Assembly: GCF_029633865.1 (NCBI RefSeq)
Contig: NC_079219.1
Span: 10,691,306 to 10,755,305 of the forward strand
Direction: 5' to 3'
DNA length: 64,000 bases
Source of the DNA: Lampris incognitus
Lineage: Eukaryota > Chordata > Actinopteri > Lampriformes > Lampridae
Shown here: piece by piece, positions 35,314-47,300 of the stretch
Layout of the letters: every line of letters starts with the position of its first letter
How positions within the stretch are numbered: the first letter of the stretch is position 1
Translations under genes and position numbers: made by a program
The notes under the pieces: model-generated
Told to the model about the DNA's origin: nothing
The model's input: only the letters and a program-made list of their open reading frames with translations
Database searches by the model: none

Positions 35314-38300
35314 TTATATATACATATACATACATACAACAGATCTAGAAAAATAGCAAAAAGTGAAAGTACACTTTTGTATACAGAATCACAAAAAAAA
35401 ATGATCTAGGGTTTAATTACTCTTTACATTAACAAGCCTACACCTGTGTTAATTATCCTGCCCAGTTTTAGTAGATATCGCACTAAGTTGTCGACCCCCA
35501 TCAGCACCAGTTTTCCACAAATTTGCACTTCTCTTAGTAGGTCTGGCCAAGTATGTTTTAATCTATACTTAAATGACATTATAAGCATTGGTATTTAGAA
35601 GGTCAAGGGTCAGCGCAACAACACAGACACAATATACTTTTGATGAGTAATAATGATGTAGGAGAGAAGAAATGCACTGAGGGGAGAGGGACAGAAGATT
35701 GGAAGGCAGCATCAAGAGTTTGGGAGGGGATAGGTCATTTCAGTCACCAGTTAAAAAAAAAAAATCAATAACACCAAAAAAGAAAAAACAAGGCAGTTAT
35801 GCAAAACTTGTCCAGTGCATTGACCTACCGCAATTCAAAATGGTGTCGAGGGCAACTGCGCTGGTGGAAAACTTCATATCTGTCATGAACTGGGGAGTTG
35901 TGGCCTCCGGGGATGAAAATTCCTTTAGCAAAGGACCAACCTACAGACAAAAGAATCTCATGTTTTGTATTGAATTATCTTCTTTTTTTTTAAACCTGGC
36001 CGACAGAGCAGGAGAGGGCAGCAGCTGAATAACCTTTATCTCCTAGACCAATAATACTTTATGTAACCAATAGTGAGGAGGTCAAAGTCAGTACAACCTG
36101 ACAAAGATGCAACAAATTAGAAGATATAGCCAATGATTATGGATAACAGAAGTGACAGAAATAGAATGAACATGGATGAAAGATGAGTGTTCTTTCTTTC
36201 TGAAGTTACGTGATGGCATGGTTTAGTATATACATTTGATTTATTATTATTATGGTTGAGGGCCTCCATCCAGGACAGCTCCCCTTCTGTTGTCTCGGCT
36301 ATAATTACATTAGATGTGACGGGCACTCCAGATAGTCCCAGGGCTGACAGCAGACCTACCATTGTTAGCACTAGCTCAGCCTTGTCAGCAGATCTGGCGG
36401 AGTTTGTCCCTGTTTGTTGGTGTGGGAAGGCTCTCAAGAGCAAGCTACCAGTTGTGTGGCCTGGTCTGCGGTCACCTCTCCCGACTGCAAACCTCTTTTC
36501 GACCCTCACAAGCCCTGTTGGTAGTCCTATCGGCTCGCATGTCTCTCCTGCTCCTGTCGACAGGGTAAAGCAATGCGCGCTACTGATAGGAGACTCCATT
36601 ACCCGCAATATCAGATTAGCTTCACCAGCCTTGGTTCACCGTTTACCTGGGGCCAGAGCCTCTGACATAGAGGATAATCCTAGAGCACTGGCATCACAGA
36701 AGGAGAATCAGGGAACCCAATCACACAGTACCACAGTAGTGGTATGTTAGGAATTTTGCCAGGATACTAGGGGACCCCTTACTCTTTGCCATAAGTGCCA
36801 TGGGATCTTTTATGACCACAGTGACTCAGGACCTTGGTTTAAAATTTCATCCGAAGGACAGCATTTCCAACAGCACAGTGTCCCCATCACTGCACTGGGA
36901 TTTTTTTTTTTAGGAACAGAGGGAACTAACACCTAACTAACAAATAACATCACTTCCAGCAGCAACTCAGTTTTCCCGGGAGGTATCCCATCCAAGTACT
37001 AGCCAAGCCCATACCTGCTTAGCTTCTGTCATTCAGCAATACCAGGGTATGATATGGCTGCTGTATTGTCATACATATAAAAAGTATCATGTACTTCCAA
37101 TTGCAATGAAATGTATATGCTCTGGCTCTCTCAGCCTTTAAAACTATATATAAGGAAATAATAAATAATAAAAACAATAAATCGTATCAGAAATCCCATG
37201 AAATAATAACTCAATGAAAGTTATGTACTGTAAGTTATGTTACTGTTGATTATTCTGACTGCCTGGGGGTAAAAGCTGTCTTTGAGGCAGCTGGTGTGAG
37301 CTCTGATACTCTGTAGGTGTTGTCCTGAGGGAAGGAATGAGAACAGACCATGTGCTGGGTGGCTGGAGTCCTCAATGATACTTAGGGCCCTCCTTCCTTA
37401 ATGGGTGGTGTAAATGTCCTGAAGCTGTGGCAGTGCTGTTCCTATGAATTTTGAAGCCATTTTTACTATCCTCAATTGTTTGTGGTCCTGTTCAGTCAGG
37501 TTGCCAAACCACACCTTCATGCTTCCAGGGGGATACTCTCTATGGTAGTCTACTAGAAATTGACAAGGGTTTTTGTGGCTATTCTGAATTGTTTAAGACA
37601 TCTCAGAAAGTATAGTCTCCGTTATGCCTTCTTTATGACACAACTGGTGTTTAGAGACCAGGAGAGGGAGTCTGAGATCTGACTGCCTAAAAATCTGAAG
37701 ATCTTCACAATTTCATCAGGGACACCAATGATGTAACTGGTGTCTGAACTGTTTTGGACTTCCTAAAATTAACAAGCATCTCCTTTGTTTTCTCAACATT
37801 TAGGAAAAGGTTGTTATCTTGACACCATATGAATAGGTCCCTCACCTCCTTCCTATAGGCATCTTTATTGTTGTCATTTATCAGTCCAATTACTGTGGTG
37901 TCATTGCAAATTTCACTATGCTGTTGTGATATTCGGCAAGGGACCAAGGCAAGGGTCCCCAACCTTTTTTTGCACAGCGGACTGGTTTAATATTGACAAT
38001 AATCTTGTGGTCTGGTTAGCTGGCCATGGGGAGGGGGCGGTTGTAATAAGTCAGTAGCATCATAACATTTAAGTATCATTTGGATAGTAAACACACACCA
38101 AAACAGCTCTGACCCATCGAGGCATGGACTCCACAAGACCTCTGAAAGCGTCCTCTGGTATCTGGCACCAAGACATTAGCAACAGATCCTTTAAGTCCTG
38201 TGAGTTGCGAGGTGGGCCCTCCATGGATCAGACTTGTTTTTCCAGCACATCCCACAGATGCTTGATCGGAATGAGATCTGGGGAATTTGAAGGCCAAGGC

Positions 38301-41300
38301 AACACCTTGAACTCTTGTCATGTTCGTCAAACCATTCCTGAAGAATTTTTGCAGTGTGGCTAGGTGCATTACCCTGCTGAAATAGGCCACTGCCATCAGT
38401 GAATACTGTTGCCATGAAGGGGTGTACTTGGTCTGCAACGATGCTTAGGTAGTTGGCTCATGTCAAAGGAACAGCCACATAAATCCCAGGACACATGGTT
38501 CCCCAGCAGAACATTGCCCAGAGCATCAAACAGCCTCCGCAAGCTTGCCTTCTTCCCATAGTGCATTCTGGTGCCATCTCTTCCCAGGTAAATAATGCAC
38601 ATGCACCTGGCCTCCCACATGGTGTAAAAGAAAATGTGATTCATCACATCAGGCTATCTTCTTCCACTGCTCCATGGTCCAGTTCTGATGCTCATGTGCC
38701 CATTGTAGGTACTTTCGACAATGGACAGGGGCTTTCTGACTGGTCTGCAGCTACGCAGCCCCATACATTACAAGCTGCAATTCACTGTGTGTTTTGACAT
38801 CTATCTTTCATAGCCAGTGTTAACATTTTCAGCAATGTGAGCTGCAGTAGCTCTTCTGTGGGATTGGATCAAATGGGCGAGCCTTCGCTCCCCATAGGCA
38901 TCAATGAGCCCTGGGCGCCCATGACCCTGTCACCAGTTCACCAGTTGTCCTTTCTTGGGTCACTTTTGGTAGGTACTAACCACAGCACACCGGGAACATT
39001 TGACAAGACCTGCCATTTTGGAGATGCTCTGCCCCAGTCATCTAGCAATCACAATTTGCCCCTTGTCAAAGTCGCTCAGATCCTTAAGCTTGCCCATTTT
39101 TCATGATTCCAACACATCAACTTCAAGAACTGACCATTTTTTGCCTAATTTATCCCACCCCTTGACAGGTGCCATTCTAATGAGATATGTTATTACTCAC
39201 TTACCTGTCAGTGGTTTTAATAGTTTGGCTAACAGGTGTTTAAGTAACTCTCTGCAATGTCCAAATCCAGCAAAACTTTTATTCTAAACATTTGCACAGT
39301 GATATAAGATGTACTTAGACTGAAGCGTATCACCCTAATACGGATCCTCAACCAAAATGTTTTGTTTTTTTTCCCCAGGGGGGTGGGGGGGGGACTGTGT
39401 GTATGGGTGGAGGATGTTGTGGTTAAACCCTCTGTTGTTGTTGTTTTTTGGAAATTTTGTTCATGGGTACTTTATTTTTGTGTGTGGGCATGTCTGTATG
39501 TGTATAGATATGCACATATACAGGTATGTGTGTACATAGTATATGTATTTTAAGTTGTTGTTATATACACTACCGTTCAAAAGTTTGGGATCACATTGAA
39601 ATGTCCATATTTTTGAAGGAAAAGCACTGTACTGTTCAATGAAGATAACTTTAAACTAGTCTTAACTTTAAAGAAATACACTCTACACATTGCTAATGTG
39701 GTAAATGACTATTCTAGCTGCAAATGTCTGGTTTTTGGTGCAATATCTACATAGGTGTATAGAGGCCCATTTCAAGCAACTATCACTCCAGTGTTCTAAT
39801 GGTACAATGTGTTTGCTCATTGGCTCAGAAGGCTAATTGATGATTAGAAAACCCTTGTGCAATCATGTTCACACATCTAAAAACAGTTTAGCTCGTTACA
39901 GAAGCTACAAAACTGACCTTCCTTTGAGCAGATTGAGTTTCTGGAGCATCACATTTGTGGGGTCAATTAAATGCTCAAAATGGCCAGAAAAAGAGAACTT
40001 TCATCTGAAACTCGGCAGTCTATTCTTGTTCTTAGAAATGAAGGCTATTCCATGCGAGAAATTGCTAAGAAATTGAAGATTTCCTACACCGGTGTGTACT
40101 ACTCCCTTCAGAGGACAGCACAAACAGGCTCTAACCAGAGTAGAAAAAGAAGTGGGAGGCTGCGTTGCACAACTGAGCAAGAAGATAAGTACATTAGAGT
40201 CTCTAGTTTGAGAAACAGACGCCTCACAGGTCCCCAACTGGCATCTTCATTAAATAGTACCCGCAAAACACCAGTGTCAACATCTACAGTGAAGAGGCGG
40301 CTGCGGGATTCTGGGCTTCAGGGCAGAGTGGCAAAGAAAAAGCCATATCTGAGACTGACCAATAAAAGAAAAAGATTAAGATGGGCAAAAGAACACAGAC
40401 ATTGGACAGAGGAAGACTGGAAAAAAGTGTTGTGGACGGATGAATCCAAGTTTGAGGTGTTTGGATCACAAAGAAGAACGTTTGTGAGACGCAGAACAAA
40501 TGAAAAGATGCTGGAAGAATGCCTGACGCCATCTGTTAAGCATGGTGGAGGTAATGTGATGGTCTGGGGTTGCTTTGGTGCTGGTAAGGTGGGAGATTTG
40601 TACAGGGTAAAAGGGATTCTGAATAAGGAAGGCTATCACTCCATTTTGCAACGCCATGCCATACCCAGTGGACAGCGCTTGATTGGAGCCAATTTCATCC
40701 TACAACAGGACAACGACCCTAAACACACCTCCAAATTGTGCAAGAACTATTTAGAGCAGAAGAAGGCAGCTGGTATTCTATCGGTAATGGAGTGGCCAGC
40801 GCAGTCACCAGATCTGAACCCCATTGAGCTGTTGTGGGAGCAGCTTGACCGTATGGTACGCAAGAAGTGCCCATCCAACCAATCCAACTTGTGGGAGCTG
40901 CTTCTGGAAGCGTGGGGTGCAATTTCTCCAGATTACCTCAACAAATTAACAGCTAGAATGCCAAAGGTCTGCAATGCTGTAATTGCTGCAAATGGAGGAT
41001 TCTTTGACGAAAGCAAAGTTTGATGTAAAAAAAATCTTATTTCAAATACAAATCATTATTTCTAACCTTGTCAATGTCTTGACTCTATTTTCTATTCATT
41101 TCACAACATATGGTGGTGAATAAGTGTGACTTTTCATGGAAAACACAAAATTGTTTGGGTGATCCCAAACTTTTGAACGGTAGTGTATGTATTTTAAGTT
41201 GTTATTCAAATCAATAAAGATATTGCTGGGAAAAAAATTGTAACTTGTGATATTGGGCTATACAAATAAAATTGACTTGACTTCCATTGGAGGGAGGCTG

Positions 41301-44300
41301 CCCATAGCAGATTGTCTTCAGTTGCATTCCTATGCACACACATCGGCCTATCTACATTCATAAACTTTCATCAATATGTGAGGGGAGATAACAGCAGTCA
41401 ATGTACCCTCATGGTGACACCGACACCCCACTAGGGATGAGTGACATCTCAAATTTTCCTACCAGCCACTGTCAGCCCAACAACAGGCAATTGCCAATAC
41501 ATTTGCCACCCTGCGCAGGCGTCGGCTAGTTTCAGCAAATGTAATCATGGAAGAGCTCATTACATCCCCGATTTGGGGTTATGTTGGTTCTAAACTGGAC
41601 GAAACCAGAAAACTGAATGACCTCAATCGATGAGACACCAACCATTATCCATCCATCCATCCATCCATTACCTGAACCGCTTATCCTGCTCTCAGGGTCG
41701 CGGGGATGCTGGAGCCTATCCCAGCAGTCACTGGGCGGCAGGCGGGGAGACACCCTGGACAGGCCGCCAGACCATCACACAGGGCCTACGCCCACGCCCA
41801 CGCCCACACCCACACCCACACCCACACACACATTCATACCTAGGGGCAATTTAGTATGGCTGATTCACCTCACCTACATGTCTTTGGACTGTGGGAGGAA
41901 ACCGCAGCACCCGGAGGAAACCCATGCAGACACGGGGAGAACATGCAAGTTCCATACAGAGGACGACCCAGGATGACCCCCAAAGTTGGACTACCCCGGG
42001 GCTTGAACCCAGAACCTTCTTGCTGTGAGGTGACTGTGCTAACCAACCGTGCCGCCCCACTAACCACTAAAGATGACTTAATTGTCATTTAGTCACTGCA
42101 ATCACTGCCCTGTTTTGTGAAAGATTTGTATGAAATCCGTGCAACAAGAATGTGCGTATGTCCCAACTCCACCTGTCAGTTTCTATTTGTGCATACTTTG
42201 AATGTACTTTACTGAGTTGAATTCTTGAGGGGGCAGACCACTAAATTAGTAAACTAAAAGGACAAAAATTGCGCAAAAGAATTGCCCCCCCAAAAAAACA
42301 AAAACAAAACAAAAATAAAACAACCGCCAATTGGACTCAGCCAGTCGCCAATTGCTGTCATACTCATCCAATTGCCCAAGCCTACACCCCATATCGTACA
42401 TCACCGGAAAGTCTCCCAGTAATCTCAACAATGACCGTCGTCCCAAGGCAAGTAATCCGCTAGATACCATCATTCTCTCTCACCTCTTCTCATCCATTCC
42501 AAGCCCAAACAGTGTTTCTGTCCCCCACCCGCCCTCCTTTCTTATCAGGTCAAGTCTTATCAAGTCTTTGCTCTATTGTACTCCAAGCTTTGCTTTTAAA
42601 TTCAGCGTGTTCATCTAATCGCCCTCTGCTTTTGTTATCTAAATATTGTCAACCCTTGTCTGTCTGTGCTATGTTATTTTATATCATAAATGGGACGATG
42701 AGTTTAGTGACGTAAACCCTGGTACAATCACCTCTAGTTGACTGTAAAAGAGATTTTCATCTTAAAATGTCAAGTGTAAATCTTTACATTCAAAAATGCA
42801 TGGCCACTTCAGAAGACAGACAGATACTTAAAACAGTGCACAGAGTTCTAGCATGTCTCGTCTCTGTTGAGTTCTGCAGAATATTTGGCATAGATGACTT
42901 CATTTGGTGTATCGTCAGGTCAAAACATACCTGAGTTCTCACATCCAGCAAGGCGAGGAGGTCCTTGTCGCTCGTGGCTTTCTCTGTACGCTCGACCAGA
43001 CACTGCCGTTTGTTCACCAGATCCTTCAGGAGGAGCTTCCTGGTCTCAATCATATCCAATTCTCTCTGAAACTCTGTCTGTGCGAAAAACCAATAGCAGC
43101 TTTCTGTCAGCGTTGAGGGACAACACGTTATGGAATGTACAGAGCGACTATGTAATCCGTAAAAGGGCTGTGTACAAACAGTATTTAGGAGCAGTTTCTC
43201 CATCATCATCATCATCATCATCATAAAAGCAAATTAACTCCATACGGTTCTCTCTGAGAAGCGCTTCACTGGTCTGTTTGGTCAGTGTGGCATTTAAAAA
43301 GGATTCTTCATCAGTATCAATTCTTGAATGAGTCGTGTACAATCAAAAATGAATCTTGAGAAAGTTGGTGCCAGGTTACGCCAAGCAAGTAACCTGGTCT
43401 TTTAACAAGTCACATAAGGGATGGACGGGAAGGAAAAGACAAAACGACAAGAAAGACAGTGTTCACTCTCCCGCTTACAAACCAAAGAGGCGGTCTGTTC
43501 ATCCATCCATTATCTGAACCGCTTGTCCTGCTCTCAGGGTCGCGGGGATGCTGGCGCCTATCCCAGCAGTCATTGGGCGGCAGGCGGGGAGACACCCAGG
43601 ACAGGCCGCCAGGCCATCACAGGGCCGACACACACACATTCATACCTAGGGACAAGTTAGTATGGCCGATTCACCTGGCCTATATGTCTTTGGACTGTGG
43701 GAGGAAACCGGAGCCCCTGAAGGAAACCCACACCGACACGGGGAGAACATGCAAACTCCACACAGAGGACGACCCGGGACGACCCACCAAGGTTGGACTA
43801 CCCCGGGGCTTGAACCCACGACCCTCTTGCTGTGAGGCGACCGCACTAACCACGGTGCCATGGTGCCTCAGGCAGTCTGTGTAAACACAAAATAACCTCC
43901 TCTTGTAAAGCAAGAACGGAGAATCGGTAACCCTGATGAAAGACCTAAGCACTATGAATAAAGACACTATAAGTAATTTTTAGCAAAAATTAAATGTGTT
44001 TCTTACCTGCTGATCTCAGTTTAATTAATAGCATAATTAAATTAACCAAAGTGCCACTAAAAAAAAAAATTACAATGATAGCATCTGGAAATGCCTGCTG
44101 TCAGCCACAGAATCAGCCAATAGCACCAAGTATAGGCAGGCTTCCAACAGCTTTGTGTGAAGGCTGCATTACAATGCATGTAACTGGGCTGCAGCAGACT
44201 GTTCCGGTTGGGTGTCCGCACTAAGTTCAGTATCGATATGGTGCTCCAGGGGGAGCCCGGGACCACCAGCAAAAGCGTCAGCTAAATGACTGTAATGTAA

Positions 44301-47300
44301 TTTAATTTACATATTACTTTTATTTATGTAGGCTATAACTGCATGCCCTGTCATAATTTATTATCCAAAACATATGCTATTTGGTATATTTTTGTCAATT
44401 AATCTATTTATGCTGTATTCAAAATTGCTGACTTTGCAACACCTAAAACAATACTACTACTACTACTTCTGGCTGTGGATCACCGTTTCCATCTCTTCCT
44501 GTCCTCTGCATCGTCCTCTGTCACGCCAGCCACCTGCATGTCCTCCCTCAACCACACCCATAAACCTCCTTCCTCTTTTCCTCTTCCCTGGCAGCTCCAT
44601 ATCCAGCATCCTCCTCCCAATATACCCAGTATCTCTCCTCCACACATGTCCAAAATAAAAGTAAAACTACAATGGAACAGCTGCTAATTAGGTTATCATG
44701 TCTGATTAAGATTTCAGGAATCTCTGCCACCCCAAATTGAGTGACAGCTGCACATGAATCCAAAGGCTATGTATTCTCAAATTAGGAATAAATTCAACAA
44801 GACATAAGCTCAATTGGTCCAAAGAGGAAATTGGGCTTAAAAATACAAAAAACAAAAACAGAAACTCTCTTCCATATAAATATGAAAAGCCTTTATTGAA
44901 ATAACTACATAAGAGTTAAACAGGCATGCTACTGATATGGTTTGGTGCATTTTTTTTTAAACTCTATTACACAGAACTTTTAACCCAGCCACTGAGGATG
45001 CACAAGCCAGTGCATTCTTAGTGCTGGTCCCAAGCCCAGATAAATGAGGAGGGCTGCGTCAAGAAGGGCGTGCAGCGTAAAATCTTTGCCAGTTCAAATA
45101 TGCGGACCATAAATCAGATTTGCATAGCGGATTGGTTGCAGCCTGGGTTACCAACGACCGCTACCAGTACTTTTGGCCAGCAAGGTGCTGGTGGAAACTA
45201 TGCTACTGTTGGGCTAAGGAGAAGGAGAGGGGGAAGGCATGTGCAGAGGCAGCGGGAGAGGAGGAAGGGTAAGAGAATAGAGGAGTCAGAACTTTGAATG
45301 TTGGCACTATGACTGGTAAAGGGAGAGAGCTGGCTGATATGATGGAGAGAAGAAAGGTAGATATACTGTGTGTGCAAGAGACCAGGTGGAAGGGGAATAA
45401 GGCCAAGAGCATCAGAGGAGGGTTCAAACTCTTCTACCATAATGCAAATGGGAGGAGAAATGGGGTAGGGGTAATTCTGAAGGAAGAGTATGTCAAGAGT
45501 GTGTTGGAGGTGAAGAAAGTGTTGGACAGCATAATGAGTATGAAGCTGGAAATCGAAGGTGTGATGTTGAATTTTATCAGCACATATGCCTTGCAAGTTG
45601 GGTGTGAGATGCAAGAGAAAGAAGAATTCTGAAGTGAGTTGGACGAAGTGGTGGAGCATGTACCCAAGGAGGAGAGAGTGGTGATTGGAGCGGACTTCAA
45701 TGGGCATGTTGGTGAAGGGAACAGAGGTGATGAGGAGGAGATGGGTAGGTATGGTGTCAAGGAGAGAAATGTGGGAGGACAGATGGTGGTGGATTTTGCG
45801 AAAAGGATGGAAATGGCTGTGGGGAAAACAGCCATCTACTGCAACTCTTAACCAAATTAAAACTGAGCTATCTGGGGCGTCTGGGTAGCGTGGCAGTCTA
45901 TTCCGTTGCCTACCAACATGGTGATTGCCGGTTCGAATCCCCGTGTTACCTCAGGCTTGGTCGGGCGTCCCTACAGACACAATTGGCTGTGTCTGCAGGT
46001 GGGACACTGGATGTGGGTATGTGTCGTGGTCACTGCACTAGCGCCTCTTCTGGTCGGTCAGGGCACCTGTTCGGGGGGGGAGGGGGGACTGGGAGAAAAA
46101 GCATGATCCTCCCATGCGTTATGTCCCCTGGTAAAACTCCTCACTGTCAGGTGAAAACAGGTGGCTGGCAACTCCACATGTATTGGAGGAGGTATGTGGT
46201 AGTCTGCAGCAATCTCTGGCTCGGCAGAGGGGCTGGAGCAGCAAGCAGGATGGCTCGGAAGAGTTGGGTAATTGGCCAAGTACAATTAGGGAGAAAAGGG
46301 GGGGGGCTAAAAAAAACCCCAAAAAGCAGCTATCTGAAATACACTACCGTTCAAAAGTTTGGGATCACCCAAACAATTTTGTGTTTTCCATGAAAAGTCA
46401 CACTTATTCACCACCATATGTTGTGAAATGAATAGAAAATAGAGTCAAGACATTGACAAGGTTAGAAATAATGATTTGTATTTGAAATAAGATTTTTTTT
46501 ACATCAAACTTTGCTTTCGTCAAAGAATCCTCCATTTGCAGCAATTACAGCATTGCAGACCTTTGGCATTCTAGCTGTTAATTTGTTGAGGTAATCTGGA
46601 GAAATTGCACCCCACGCTTCCAGAAGCAGCTCCCACAAGTTGGATTGGTTGGATGGGCACTTCTTGCGTACCATACGGTCAAGCTGCTCCCACAACAGCT
46701 CAATGGGGTTCAGATCTGGTGACTGCGCTGGCCACTCCATTACCGATAGAATACCAGCTGCCTGCTTCTGCTCTAAATAGTTCTTGCACAATTTGGAGGT
46801 GTGTTTAGGGTCATTGTCCTGTTGTAGGATGAAATTGGCTCCAATCAAGCGCTGTCCACTGGGTATGGCATGGCGTTGCAAAATGGAGTGATAGCCTTCC
46901 TTATTCAGAATCCCTTTTACCCTGTACAAATCTCCCACCTTACCAGCACCAAAGCAACCCCAGACCATCACATTACCTCCACCATGCTTAACAGATGGCG
47001 TCAGGCATTCTTCCAGCATCTTTTCATTTGTTCTGCGTCTCACAAACGTTCTTCTTTGTGATCCAAACACCTCAAACTTGGATTCATCCGTCCACAACAC
47101 TTTTTTCCAGTCTTCCTCTGTCCAATGTCTGTGTTCTTTTGCCCATCTTAATCTTTTTCTTTTATTGGTCAGTCTCAGATATGGCTTTTTCTTTGCCACT
47201 CTGCCCTGAAGCCCAGAATCCCGCAGCCGCCTCTTCACTGTAGATGTTGACACTGGTGTTTTGCGGGTACTATTTAATGAAGATGCCAGTTGGGGACCTG

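Larger units (their letters stand above)
39360..41233 (+). mobile_element. LINE-like 3' UTR interrupted by a Tc1 element
   Basis: T/G-rich sequence (39360-39567) continues after the Tc1 insertion (41186) and ends with AATAAAGATATTGCTGGG and an A run. No coding part is seen, so the LINE assignment is tentative. The words TATGTATTTTAAGTTGTT occur on both sides of the Tc1 element. Confidence 0.45.

Noticed and set aside
36256..36750. Host esterase gene
   Set aside because: The GDS motif and flanks fit a LINE ORF1 fragment, and the frame runs into a 5S-SINE.
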